Shown: positions 48,950 through 61,454 of the stretch, piece by piece
Layout of the letters: every line of letters begins with the position of its first letter
Position numbering within the stretch: position 1 is the first letter of the stretch
Assembly: GCA_035236585.1 (NCBI GenBank)
Contig: CP141132.1
Span: 45,263,880 to 45,327,879 of the forward strand
DNA: 64,000 bases
Reading direction: 5' to 3'
Source: Warburgia ugandensis
Taxonomy: Eukaryota; Streptophyta; Magnoliopsida; Canellales; Canellaceae
Made by a program: the position numbers and the translations under genes
The notes under the pieces: generated by a model
What the model was told of the DNA's origin: nothing
Seen by the model: only the letters and a program-made list of their open reading frames with translations
Databases searched by the model: none

Positions 48950-50100
48950 TTGGGCATTTTTAGGAAAGGTTTTAACCTTTGACCATTGACCTTTTGGATT
49001 TGTCCATCCTTCTCAATCTTGATGGCCCAATGAGAATAGACTGTGCATACTATATAAGGTTCGGTCCATCTAGATCTATGTTTTCCTAGGAAAAGAAGCG
49101 GTCTAGAGTTACTGAATAAGATCTTTTATCTAGTTGTGAAGGATTTTCTTAAGATTTGGAAATCATGTGCAACCTTCATTCGATCTTTGTATAATCGTGT
49201 AGATTCATATGCATTTTTCTTGAATTCTTACAACTCATTGAGTTGCAGTTTTCGGTGGGTCCTATTAGAATCTGAGTCAAATTGAGCTTTTTGATAGTCT
49301 AATATGCTTTGTGCTCTAACTCTACTAGTCAGTGGAAGGCCTTTCCATAGACTAGGTGGTAAGGTGACATTCCTATAGGGGTTTTATATGTTGTACAATA
49401 AGCCCACAAAGCATTGTTGAGTCTTATAGACTAGTCTTTCATACTTGAATTGACTGTCTTTTTTGTACTTCTCTTTATCTCCCTATTGGATACCTCTACT
49501 TGGTCACTGGTCTAGGGGTGGAATGAGGTAGCTATTCCATGGTTGACACCATACCTTTTCATTAAATTATCAAACACTGTTACATAAGTGTTGTTCCCAA
49601 TCACTTATTATGGCTCTTGGCATACCAAACCTTGCAAATATATTTCTTTTTTAAGAACTTTACCATGACTTTGTGGTCATTAGTTTTGCAAGTTATAGCC
49701 TCCACACACTTAGAAACGTAGTCCACTCCCACTAGGATGTAAGGTTTTCCAAAATAATTAGGAAAGGGTACCATGAAATCTATGGTCCAAGCATCGAAAG
49801 GCTCTACAAAAAGAATTAGGTTTAAAAACATCATATATCTCATTCCTAGACTACCTAATCATTGAAACCTCACACATATTTTGTAGTAAGCATGTGCATC
49901 CTTAAATATGGTAGGCCAATAAAAACTACACTTCAAAATTTTTGCAGCTATCTTTCTTGAGTTAAAATGGCCTCTAGATGCATGATCATGAAAGAAGGAG
50001 ATTATTTGATTATGTTCAATCTCTCGTATGCATCTCTTAATCACTTTATTGGACAATACTTGAATAAGTACAGGTCATCCCAAGTGAAATATCTAACCTT
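48950..50100 (-). pseudogene. Tat-A integrase, broken
   Basis: Minus strand. Zinc-finger part at 50056-49859: FFHDHASRGHF, AAKILKCSFYWPTIFKDAH and YYKICVRFQ. The two histidines and first cysteine of the HHCC finger are visible; the last cysteine is Phe (CVRFQ where relatives have C.RCQ). Core at 49843-49601: FDAWTIDFMVPFPNYFG and YILVGVDYVSKCVEAI, with both first aspartates, then FLKKKYICKVW. C-terminal part near 49050-48955: TEPYIVCTVYSHWAIKIE and KVNGQRLKPFL, the post-integrase tail of Athila/Tat elements. Stops and frameshifts separate the pieces. Confidence 0.9.
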
Positions 50101-50760
50101 GGTCAAATATCTCTTTTTATCTTGTTTGGTCTAATGATTAGGTATTTGTCCTATGACAAGATAATTAACATTATCATCGTACCAAGGCAACTAAGAAACA
50201 TGCAATAACTATTCACTAGTATGATCCACCACTAGTTTGGTTAAGTAGTCTGCTACAACATTGTTAGCACCTTTCTTATCCTAAATTTCTAAGTCAAACT
50301 TCTATAGTAGTAGTATCCAATGGATCAACCTAGGTTTTGCATCTTTTTTAAAAAGGAGGTACCTTAGAGCTGTGTGATTTGAGAGTACACTATAACTTTA
50401 GACCCTAATAAGTAAAGTCTAAATTTGTCCAAAGAAAACACTATAGCTAACAACTCTTTCTTTGTGGTCAAATAATTAAGTTGCACATCATATAGTGTTT
50501 TACTAGCATAATATATCATAGGGAGAAGTTTATCAATGCATTGCCTAGAACTGATCCAATGGCATAATTCAACGTATCACACATTATTTCAAATGGTGCA
50601 TTCCAATTTGGTGGTCGGATAATGGGTGCAGAAGTTAAACTCGCCCTTGAGTTGCTCAATTCTTTCTTACAATCCTCATCAAAGTAAAAAATGACCTCCT
50701 TTGTAAGTAAAATCCTTGATGAAGTGTCTGTAAAAGCCAACATGTCTTAAAAAGGAAGGT
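50101..50760 (-). pseudogene. Tat-A RNase H, broken
   Basis: Minus strand. FYFDEDCKKEL, LTSAPIIRPPNWNAPFEIMC, DTLNYAIGSVLG (start of the RNase H domain), then after a frameshift MIYYASKTLYDVQLNYLTT, KKELLAIVF and SKVIVY, and near 50270-50220 GANNVVADYLTKLV. Directly follows the reverse transcriptase and precedes the integrase, the Ty3/gypsy order. Dead through stops. Confidence 0.85.
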
Positions 50761-51760
50761 TGGATATTAAATCCTCTTCTCCCTTATCGACTTCCATCCC
50801 ATTGGGTGATATTATGTGCCCTAAAACTATCCCTCTTTGTACCATAAAATGGAACTTTTCGCAATTTAAAACAATAATTTTCTCTTAAAACCTTACCAAA
50901 ACTAACTTTAAGTGGTGCAGGCATTCATCAAATGATGACACAAATATTGAGAAGTCATCCATAAACACCTTAAGAAACCTTTCAACCATATAAAAGAAAA
51001 TGCTCAACATACACCTTTGAAAGTTGGAGCATTACAAAGCCCAAAAGCCATACGTTGATAAGCGAAGGTTCTAAAGGGACATGTGAATGTGGTCTTCTCC
51101 TGATCCTCTTGTGCTATAGAAATCTAGTTATAACCAGAATATCCATTAAGAAAACTGTAATGGCTATGTCTGGCTAACCTCTCTAGCATTTGGTAAATGA
51201 AGGGTAGAGGAAAGTGATCTTTCCTTATGATCCCATTCTAATTTCGATAGTCAATGCAAACTCTCCACTCGGTGGTCATGCGGGTGGGGACTAACTCATT
51301 ATCATCATTTTTTACTATCATGATCCCCAATTTCTTAGATACAATATGAATGGGGTTGACCCAAGTATTGTTAGAGATAGGATATATAACACTAACATCT
51401 AAAAGCTTTAGGACTTCATCTCTAACCACATCCTTCATGTGGGGATTAAATCGTCTTTGAGTTCCTTTAGTAGGTTTTGCATTTTCTTCTAAGTGTATCC
51501 TATGCATGTAGACGGCTAGACTAATCCCTTTTATGTATGCTATCGTCCACCCTAAAGTAGTTTTATATCCCTTAATGACATTTATAAGCTTACCCTCGTG
51601 TTTATTACCTAAATCTAATGATATTATCACAGGTAAGATTTCATCTAGGCCTAAGTAGGAATATTTCAAGTTGTCAAGCAAGGGTTTTAGGTTTAAAGAT
51701 GGTGGTTGTTCTATTGCAGGCATGAGGAAAGATTTAGAAGGTGTGAAGTGGTTCCACATG
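50761..51760 (-). pseudogene. Tat-A reverse transcriptase, broken
   Basis: Minus strand. The longest intact piece (51759-51238, 173 codons) has LKPLLDNLKYSYLG, LPVIIS, TLGWTIAYIKGISLAV, MHRIHLEENAKPTKGTQRR, VLKLLDVSVIYPISNNTWV, IVKNDDNELVPTR and WRVCIDYRN, all characteristic of the Athila/Tat clade. After a frameshift: FLNGYSGYN, EDQEKTTFTCPF, RMAFGLCNAP; and near 50970 VFMDDFSIF with the catalytic DD. Then LGHIISPNGMEVD. Several stops. Confidence 0.93.
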
Positions 51761-52036
51761 AGGACCTCCCCTCTTGGAGGTATCCATGATTGGAGTAGCT
51801 TCTAGAAGGTTGTTTACCACCTCAATAGACTTGTTTATACCAAATTCTCCATTAAAGTGCATGAGACAAGCCTCTGGTGGGTCATAGGTGGACAATGGTG
51901 GATGAATGTCATTAATTAGACTCTCAATCTGACATAGCACTAATCATCAAGGTCTAAATTTTGTTGATCAGTGTTAAAGTCATTCATCTTAAATTTCATT
52001 TTTCCAAATGACAATTTCATTACACAATTCCTATAG
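51761..52036 (-). pseudogene. Tat-A protease-to-RT linker, after the solo LTR
   Basis: Minus strand: NCVMKLSFGKMKFKMNDFN near 52030-51970, then, after a stop, a 68-codon frame (51940-51734) with IHPPLSTYDPPEACL. The VMKLSFGNM-type word marks the end of the protease region in Athila/Tat. Its partner on the other side of the solo LTR is at 55800-55702. Confidence 0.8.
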
Positions 52037-55000
52037 TTAATCATAACAACCCTAAAATTTTACTATTCCATGATCAGGTTATGAGTTTTCAAGAATTATA
52101 TCTATTAATAGGATAATAATTTGGAACTAAAATGAAACTATAAGATAGTACTCAGAAAATGAAATCAAACGAACCAAAGAACACTAAAAGTAGAGTCTGA
52201 ATGAGAAATTATGGGACTTCGAAGCCAGGGCTATTTTGGTAATTAAAAGTTAAAAAAAAAACTTAGAACTTGGGAATTGAAATTACTAAATCTGAATTCT
52301 CCTCGTCGATACAGACCAACGTCACTAAGTTTGCTAAAATCGGAGATTGGATGAATAAATGGTAATTTTCTTAGAAAAGGGTATTTTAGTAATTTAGCAG
52401 TGGCCCCCACTTGTAGAAATGCGGATTCGATGGTGATGAGGTCTTGGGTGCGTAACAATCGTACACATTGACTAAACTTAGGCTAAGTAGAATGATGAAG
52501 AAAAAACATAATCATTCTAGGTTTAATATATAAAAAGAAAAGGGTGAAAAGAAATGAGTTAAATAACTAAGTGGAGGGGGCACATTTGATAATGGCACCC
52601 CCCACTTAAGTAAAATGAGAAAAAAACATTAGGTCTATTTCCCAAACCCAACATAAATGGGAAAATTCGAGGGGAGAAAGAGAAAATGGGGAAGAAGAGA
52701 TGAAGAGAAGAAGAGAAGAAGAAGAGGGAAGAGGAAGGGGAGTAGAAGGCCGACTTGCACACCGGAGAAGTACAGGCTCACCTGAGAAGAAGAAGAAAAG
52801 GAGATTTTTGGGGGGATTTTCATTGCCAAAAAAGGAAGGGCATGCAAGGAAAAATGGCTACTTGAATGGTTAATTTGGCTACCCATTTTACTCTACAACA
52901 GGGGGTGATTAAGAGCCCTTTGATCCCGTCGCAATTGGAGGAGAATCAAAGCTGGATTGAGAGGGGAACAGTGCACGTAATTAGGGATGGAGCATTTCAT
53001 AGTTGATTGGAGCCAATCTAGCATGCCTAGGAAGGGGGAAAATGCAATCATGCCTCCTTTAGGTAAGATTTACAAAACCTTGTTATTAATTTGGTGAAAT
53101 TTGTTAGATCCATGAATTTTGATCCTAGATTTAAATTTAAGGACAATCCAACCATCCACTTCTTAATCTAAGTTTATGAATAGGTAGATACACAGTTGAC
53201 AAACCTTAAAATCAACTCAGATTGCTGATCTAGACTATAAGACTGATTGAACGATCTCAGCCGTCTGATCGGGTATTGTTCATACAATAAAAATTTGATG
53301 TTTGATCGTTGATCAAATACCATAGATGAATTAAACAGCTCTGATCGGGTACTGTTCACACCACAGATGAATCCTATGACCGTAATTAGCTAGGATGTGA
53401 CTAGAATGTTGTAATTTGGGTGAAAACCTAGCAAGAAACCTCAGTCATTTAATCTGTCACTATTTAAACAGTGACTTGTTGACATTGGATCGACTATCAG
53501 AACCCACAGATGAGTTCTGATTGTCAATCCAAAGATGAAAATGGTCTATCCTACCAATGTACACCCTTAAATTAGTTAAATCTAACCATGTAATTTGATG
53601 GAAAACACAATTTAGATGTCCACATAGATCCAACCGTAGATCTCAACCCTAAACCAAGGACAGACATCCACAGAAGCCCTAATCAACTCACATGAGTCTT
53701 AATCATCCATGGAAAGATCTGATGATGATGATCCAGGCCTTGGATTGCATTGGATTCTTAAAATTATGATCATAATTAAATCTAAATATCTCTGTGTATG
53801 TGAATATATTAAGAAAAGAGTTTTTATGCATTGTATAGATTGAAGTGTGCAGGGTCAATCGTGTAGAAGAGGGTGATTAAAGTGAGCGGAATCCGGTGAA
53901 TGCATCATACAAGGCGGGCGAAAATTTAAGACAACATGTCTAAATAATAAGATGCATGTTCTAAACATGATCTTATTTCTAATTATGGATGTTATGAAAC
54001 TAAAATGGTATGATTGATATTTGACATGCTTTAAATTGTAATGATGAATATAATGTTAATTAAAAGAATTGCATGTTATAATTGATGTTTATGCCTTGTA
54101 CATCATGTATGTGAATTGTGAAATTATGTTTATGGTACATGGGTATCATGTTAGTATTGATGATGTATTAGTCTCGGTTTATCGGATACATCCTTGGTGG
54201 GTTATCACTAAATGAGTGACGATGTTATTCTTATTATGAAATATATAAACAGGCAAATTGCCTGCTATTATGATTATTTTACATCTGGGCATGGAGGCTT
54301 GAGAGTTTTGTTTTAGATAGTTGTAGACTTAAAAATGCTATGCTAGGAGAGTTATGAGGGTTTGGCCACCTACTCTCTAAAATTTATTCTGTTATGGATA
54401 CCATGCGCTATGTGTTGCTAAAAGTCAGGTGGGGCAATCATGGGAAGGCAGCCACTATGACAGCCATGGTCCTCCCCCCATGCAGACATGGATATTGTGA
54501 TTTCCATCGAGGATGGTATAGGTGGATTATTGAGCAGTTATCTAAGCACGCTGTGCAGATTCTGACTACATGTGTAGTAGTCCTTCTATTTGATGCACTA
54601 TGGTGCTTATATGATGGCATTATGAGATGCCTTATATGATATGGCATGATGACATGCCTTATATGGTTTTCCCAACTGTGGCTAGAGGATTATGGACCCC
54701 GTATAGTGAGGAGCGTGAGGATTATGTAGATATACCAGCAGAGGTTGGATGATAATGAATTGCACGTGATGAGGGGTATGATTTTGAAACCCAGTATAGT
54801 CTGGGAATGTAGATTAGGAGACTTATTGATTATATTCATAATTTTGTATCTCTTTTAACAATTTCCATATATGTGTATGTATGCTATATGTATATGGTTG
54901 AGGGCATAATTTCATATAAGTTTCATATGGCTATATGAATGGGTAGAACTATTATGCAAAGTATGATTCATCAAACTGGATTAGTTTATTTAGATAACAA

Positions 55001-55701
55001 ATAATAATTAAAGATGTTTGATAAATTAATGAAATACTTATAATTATGAAACATGTAGATATTGATAATTATGAAACATGTTAATAATTGATTTATCAAT
55101 GGATTTATAATAATTATAAAACATGTAGATATTTGGTTTATAAATGGATTATTGAATTGTAAAACATATAGTAAATCTAATTCAATATAATTTCTATGAA
55201 AATGAATATTCTAGTTACTATGGAATAATTAATATATCTTAAGATTTGGCATGCTTCTTAAACTTCCCTACCAAGCATAGCTTGCTACGATATTGTAAAT
55301 GTTTTATGTTTATAATATCTCAGATATAGATAGACAGAAGAAGATGTACACAAGAAAAGGAATCTAGCAAACATACTTCTGCAATTAGGTACATGTTTTA
55401 TTAAAGCTTTTGTATTGTGTAGTTAGTAATTTGAATTGTGATATTGGACATTTAATATAATGTTATAGGGGTTGTACAAGTGAACCACTGGATGGGTCCT
55501 ATTTTAGGAAATGAATTGCTATCTTCTAGAAAACTATATATATATGTATAGTGTGAGTATAAAGGTGGCATCTGGGTTTTTGGAAAAATGAATTTCAAAA
55601 AAACATCTTTCACTATTTTTGTATTTTAAAATTTAGAGGCACGCTATCTTTTGAAATAAATGCTAAAATTTTTCATGAAAAATCCTGGGTTTCACATTAA
55701 T
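52037..55701. repeat. 5-bp target site duplication TTAAT around a solo LTR
   Basis: TTAAT at 52037-52041 and 55697-55701, immediately outside CATAACAACCC and GGGTTTCACA. Confidence 0.8.
52042..55696 (+). mobile_element. Solo LTR-2 (plus, 3655 bp)
   Basis: Complete LTR in the Tat-A protease region. Starts CATAACAACCCTAAAATT, where relatives have TGTAATAACCCC or TGTATAACCCC, so the first two bases have mutated from TG to CA; ends CCTGGGTTTCACA. Content: ACTCAGAAAATGAAATC near 52150, the CCACTTAAGTAAAATGAG stretch near 52605 with purine-rich sequence to 52800 (R region by position), GAGGGTTTGGCCACC (54355), GGAAGGCA with CAGCCATGGTCC (54440-54472), CCCTACCAAGCATAG (55267) and GTGAACCACTGGATGGG (55480). 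No primer site follows it. Frames at 52559-52886 and 54394-54647 are low-complexity or overlapping and rejected. Confidence 0.87.
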
Positions 55702-57640
55702 AATGGTGTTGGACATCGTAAAAAATGGACCTCTAAGGATGACTGGAATCTGACTACCAGGATCAGATATAGGTTGGCTATCCAGTACAATGAAATTAGA
55801 GTATAAATTGTAAACTTTGGTGGGGTCTTGTGTTGAATCAATGAGCTTACCTACACAGTGAGGAAAGCTTTCTTATTCTTTTGCAAAGCTCTTTTAAGAG
55901 CTTGGCATAGGCAGGGATGCTTTTAATTGCATTGAGCAATGTAATATTGATTTGAACCTGTTTAAATACTTCTATTAACTCGTTGAAGTTTGTGCCCTTT
56001 CTAGCGTTGTTCAGTAGCTGAGGAAAAGGGGATGTAGGCACATAGTGTGCCTCCATTATAGGTTCTATAGGGTTTTTCTATCTTTTATTTTTTTTCTTGT
56101 GTTTTGGTTGCCTGTTTCTCCTCTATAGTTTCCTTAGCCAGCCCTACTTTGTTATCAATTTGATGACTGCTCCTAAGGGTGGTTATAGACTTGGCATGCT
56201 CATGAGAGTTAAGGTTTTGAGAAATTGACCCTATTTCAAATTGGCCCTTCAGGTTAGGGATTGGTTGACTAGGGAACTAATCATTTCCTCTATTATGAAG
56301 TGCAGTTGACCTTACCTACATATCCAACATGGATATGGCTTGAGAGCTAACATTAGCTTAATGTCTACTTTCATTTTACAACTGGCACAAGACCTTTTTA
56401 GTGTTAATATTTTCTTTTAAAAGTTTTTCAAGCATGGTGTGGATGTTTTCCCCTAAAGATGGTTTCTTTTGCTGCTGAGGAACTGCAGATTTATGAGGAT
56501 CATTTTGGGTACGGTGTTCAATGATGGTCCCCCTTGGTTGTTATTCTTTGACCAGGAAAAGTTGGGATGCTTAGCCCATCCAAGTTTGTAGGTCTTAGAA
56601 CATGAGTTGTCGCTTGGTTGGCGATATGCATTCAATGCATATGCTTGATCAACAAGATATTCATTCAGCACTCGATTTGATGGACAATATGTGGTTATAT
56701 GGCCTGAGCTTAAACATATAGCACAAACCTCTTGTAGAGGTTTAAGGGATGAGGGAGCCATAAAGGATTGAAACATATTTTCAAATTTATCTGCTCTAAT
56801 ATCGGACTTGTCCAATTTTACTATTACAGAATCAACTTTATGGGATAGATCAGTACTCTTGGTGGGCTGGTTGTTTCTTTCTCTTCTATTTGAATAATCC
56901 CATTGCTAGGAACTATCTACTAGAGTCTGAATGAACTCCCAAGTGTCACTCTCATCCTTTAGCATGAAGGTCCCTCCACTAGCTGCATTTATCATTTGCC
57001 CATTTTGAGGTGTCAATGCCTCATAGAAGTATTGAACTTGCTATCAATTTTCAAATCCATGATGTGGAACTTCTATAGCAGTTCATTCCACCATTCCCAA
57101 CATTCGTAGTAGTGTTCATCATCCCTTTGTAGGAAATTAATAATTTCACAAGGAAGAACTTGTTCAAAAAATTTCTAGCAATTGGTTCCATGTATTGATG
57201 GTACCTACCTCTAAGGAATTAAGTTGTGATTTAGCTTTGTCCTTGAGAGAGAAAGGGAATAGCTTAAGCTTAATAGAATAGTCCAAAAAATTTTAGAACC
57301 TAAATGTAGCTCAAATATCAAGGAACTCTTTAATATGTAGGGAGGGGTCATCTCAACCTTGACCATAGAAAGTGGGGAGCAATTGTATGACTTTTGGCTT
57401 TAACTTAAAGTGGTTCACATTTTTAAGAGGTAAAGCTATGCAGGATGGGCTGTTGAGTTATAATAGTGCATAGAAATCTCTAATGGCCTTATGCTCGACT
57501 TCTATTAGTGGTTCAACCATGGGGATAAGAACTTGGTTTCTTTCCCCTTGTCTTAGGATGCGTTGAATCTCTATGTTGAAAGCTTTTAGCTCTAGGTTCT
57601 AAGATAGAAGCCCTTGCATAAACTATCCTAAACTAAATGC
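55702..57640 (-). pseudogene. Tat-A gag and protease, broken
   Basis: Minus strand. Retrotrans_gag domain near 57300-57050: KLFPFSLKDKAKSQLNSLEV, TINTWNQLLEIF, then frameshifts. Zinc knuckle at 56815-56453: CAICLSSGHITTYCPSN (C..C.....H....C spacing CX2CX4HX4C), followed by AYRQPSDN and GWAKHPNFSWSKNN, the HPNFSW word typical of Athila/Tat gag. At 56056-55847 SPFPQLL and EVFKQVQINITLLNAIKSIP, the pre-protease part (VHINIPF.DA in relatives). Near 55800-55702 NFIVLDSQPISDPGSQIPV then ILRGPFF, the protease C-terminal half (ILGRPFL in relatives). The solo LTR follows. Stops in every piece. Confidence 0.88.
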
Positions 57641-58860
57641 CCTAATCTAAATGCTAACTCTAACTATACATGATCCACAATCAAATCCTAATAAGCACTA
57701 ATTGAGTAGTATTTTGATTATCTTTGCTTAGTACATAGGTGATAGCTTCTTAGACCTAAATCTAGATAGCTTCTCATTTTATCTAGATTTGACTACTGCT
57801 TACCAGTTAGGTTCTGTGTGAAAGTGGTCAATACAATCCTCATGTTAGGAGGGATTTAGACCTCTACTAACGTCAACAAAAGGTGTGGGAAAATCACTTG
57901 GTTTTTAAGACACCTACTATAACCACGGTGCTCAAAAGCTATTGGAGTGACAATAGATTGCGTCCTTCCAAAAGGGTCCTATGAGCTCGAAACCCTACGT
58001 CTCTTCATACTTGATTTTAAATTTAAATTCAAGGGTTGGGATTATGGAATACAAGGATATTAGGTGATTCCTAGGTGGGCCAAGGAGCTAGTGATGAAAT
58101 ATAGTCCTGATCTTATAAGGGTTCTTGTGGGGCCTTTACTAGCATTAATTCCATTCCACCATAAAGCTATAAATATGCAATGCAATACAAAAGCAAACCA
58201 ATGCAACCAATATGCCATCCAACCAAGGTTTGATAGGTGCTCCAATGCGCCTTTACTGGCATTAATTTCATTCCACCATAAAGCTATAAATATGCAATGC
58301 AATACAAAAGCAAACTAATGCAACCAATATTTTATCCAACCAAGGTTTGATAGTTGCGCCAATGCACCAACCTTAAGTAAAGATGCAACAATTATCAATG
58401 AATGGTCTTAATCTATATGAATTATACTAACATCAAAATGGAACTTATACTAAATGCAAATTATCCTAAAAATTGGGTGAGAGATACAGTGAGGGGCCCA
58501 CTGATGATCAAGTGTTGGCCACCACACCCCACACTTGCCCTACATTATTACAACCAATATCAATTAAATAATAAGGAAATTGCATCTTACAATGGGCCTC
58601 ACTATAAGTTTCACTCAAATCCTACTCTAGGAAAGCAATAAAACTTAATCTAAGATGATGAAGCCCAGCAGATAAGATTGTCACCACTCCTTTGCTAATT
58701 TTCCTTGTACAAAAATCAAACAAGTATGGTCAATATGAGAAAAATAGCAATAAATGCAAAAAGTATGCAAAATTATGCAAAAACCCTAATCTAATGCACC
58801 ATAAACCTAGACTAGAGGACAATAATCTAATGTATGGAACACTAAAAAATTTGTTGCAAC
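57641..58860 (-). mobile_element. Tat-A leader between primer site and gag
   Basis: About 1.2 kb with no coding match. Holds the 117-bp tandem duplication at 58133-58366. Long leaders are common in this clade. Confidence 0.6.
58133..58366. repeat. 117-bp tandem duplication in the Tat-A leader
   Basis: Copies 58133-58249 and 58250-58366. CCTTTACTAGCATTAATTCC and CCTTTACTGGCATTAATTTC start the copies, and a stretch of over 60 bases (from ATTCCACCATAAAGC to AAAGCAAAC) is identical. About ten differences in all by eye. Confidence 0.9.
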
Positions 58861-58878
58861 TCCCTAGCAATGGTGCCA
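58861..58878 (-). other. Tat-A primer-binding site, tRNA-Asp type
   Basis: The minus strand reads TGGCACCATTGCTAGGGA, three changes (all C/G to T/A) from the Asp-type site TGGCGCCGTTGCCGGGGA used by Athila/Tat elements. Preceded by AAGTTTT and the LTR end. Confidence 0.92.
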
Positions 58879-58884
58879 AAAACT

Positions 58885-61454
58885 TGTTGTTTAAAATGAA
58901 CTCACAAGCACATGAATCGTTTACAATATAGTACGTTAGTGAGGTCAATCCCATGAGGAGTGAACTATTGTGATGCTAGTGGTCCTTATAACTATCTAAC
59001 CTAGCCAAAATTCAAGTGATTTTTGTCCTAAATTAAGAATGGAAAATAAAACATGAAATTGGAAACTAAGCAAAAACATGAAACATGCTAAGTGGAAAAC
59101 ATTCCTAAAACATGCACTGTCTAAAACTAAAATTTCCTAAATTAAAAAATTCTAATTTTATGACTTTTCTAATCAAGAAATTTCCTAAAATACAATTTAG
59201 CAACTTTAAAGTAACTTTCCTAAGCATGAAATTAACAACTAAACTAATGGAAACATACTTTAACTAACTACTTTCCTAATCCTGCAAAACAAAGAAAAGT
59301 AAGCAACCAAATCAACTATTTTAACAAGTATGAAAAATTTGATTACTTTTCTAACTTAGATGAAAAATAATATGTATAATTTACAACTAAGCAAGAGAAA
59401 TAAAGGAAAATTTACAAAAAATGAAAGGAAAAAAGCTACCTAATCATGCATGTGATCATAGAATGGTATGCATGATTCATTGGATAAGAGTGGATTTAAT
59501 CAAATAATTTGGAAACCTAAGCATGCTATCTATTTATAACCTTAACTAAGCTATCTAACAAGCTAATTGGGTAATTGAAACATCAAGTGAGAAAGGTTCA
59601 ATTGTGCTGGAATTTAACATACACCATTCATGCAAAGAAATTCCAGCAGTAAGGTAATTGAAACATTTAATCACTATAACATGTAAAAAATGAAATTAAT
59701 CACTTATAATGTATTAAAATATTCAAGAACAAAGTTAATTTACTTCTGGACATAAACATGAATTGAAACTTCCAACTAATCTCATTGAATCACATACAAA
59801 AAAATCATCAACATAACATTCCATACATGTAACCCAAATCTGAAAAATAAATGCTGCTACAATGATGTTAACTTAATCTCAATCACTCCTCAATTACATG
59901 CCAAACTCTTCTTCAATTGTTCCAAATTTCACTCCTGAACAAGTATGCTTGAAATCAAAGGATAATCGTATGCAAAAGTAAGGCAACAATTCAATGGAAC
60001 TTAAGCAACCCAAGCTAGAAAATCAAGAGGACTAAAAGACAGTAAAGATGCAATGAAAGATAAAGAACAAAACTCAATTCAAGATGACCTCCTTTGGATG
60101 TCACTCCAAGGGAAAACCAGACTTGAATCTTTGTTTAAAAATAAGATAAAGTAAAGGGAAACAAGGCAAACTAACATGAAAAGAAAGAAATTCCAGCAAA
60201 TGCTAACCAACCTTCAAAGATGAATCAAAACCCCACAAATCCTATGTTGAATATACAAGGAAGAAGCATGAACCTTAGAAGCTTTTAGCAGCACCTAAAG
60301 GCATCACAAAACAACAAGCAAAAGGAAACAATTGGACTGGAAGGGAGTGGGCATCTCCTTCCTATTGAAGGGATGTCCTTTTCCTATGGTGAAAAGTGAA
60401 AGTGTTTTGCTTGGATTTTGGGCTGGTTTTATAAGATTTTTCCTAGCTTTCCTAGGGTGACCTAATGCTAATGTGTGGTGGGGATTAAAGAGTGTTAAAT
60501 TGAAGTGTTAGGATGGACAACAAATAGGAAAGTAGGGAAGAGTAGTTGGCTGTCTTAAGATGGGAGTTAGGTGGGAGACACCACCTTTTCAGGATGGGGT
60601 GTCTCCCCCTTCCAAAAAATGTTGAAGGCCTATTTTTTAAGATAGTGGGTGGTGATAGATCAAGAAAGAGATGGGATGTCTTAGGTGGAGAAATTTGGTT
60701 GGTTAGGTAGCTTCCTAAGAGGTGGAATGAGATGGAGTTTTTGAAATTCGTAGTGCATCTTAAGGGTGAGGTGGAAATTAAGGAAAAAGTGAGAAAAACT
60801 CTAAAAATTGGTTGCTCTTATCCCATTGGTCCACATACCCTCTTATTTTTATATATTTTTCCTTAATTATATTCAAAATAACTCATGGATAACTCTTTTG
60901 AATCTCCTTCAATCTTAGACTTCCATTTAGGTTAGCTTGATGGCTTAGATGGCTCACTTTGAAGTCTCCATTGCCTAAGCTCGGGGTTAGCCTAAGAAGC
61001 TTCTTTTGCTTGTTTTCTTAACTTTAACCATTGGCTTTAGTGGCTAGTTTGGTTTGGCTTGAATTCCATAGCTTGCCACCTTCTTTCCTAGCTTATATGG
61101 CTAAGGTGGCTCAAGTGGCTTCCATGCAAAGGTGGTAAAAATGTATGGCTTACTTCATGGGCCCACTTTGGCCATCTTTCGCTCCTTTAATCACACCCAT
61201 TACTGGTCCATGATGGATCACCATCTTACTTCTTATAAAAAGTGAAAAATCCTAATTAAATCCTAAAAATACATGATTAATCACATACTTACCTTGTAGT
61301 AATTTATAAACCTACAAAATAACAAACTCTTGGGTTATTATGCCAAACATGCATGTGTTATGAATTTTGGTCTAAAAACTCTAATTTACCCCTAAAAGCT
61401 GTAGCACAAGGATACTAATTGGGTGGTTTTATGAAAAATTAAGCACTTATCACT
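58885..61454 (-). mobile_element. Tat-A 5' LTR (about 2.57 kb)
   Basis: On the minus strand it starts about 61454 (AGTGATAAGTGCTTAATTTT; TGTGATAAGT in Tat-B) and ends ...TTTAAACAACA at about 58885, six bases before the primer site. It matches the Tat-B LTR along its length and the Tat-A 3' LTR stub at its start. It has the A-rich part 59000-60000, and pyrimidine-rich patches near 60600 on the minus strand. No gene. Confidence 0.85.

Noticed and set aside
52559..52886. Ser/Phe-rich minus-strand frames resembling signal sequences
   Set aside because: They translate a purine-rich stretch of the LTR-2 leader in reverse.
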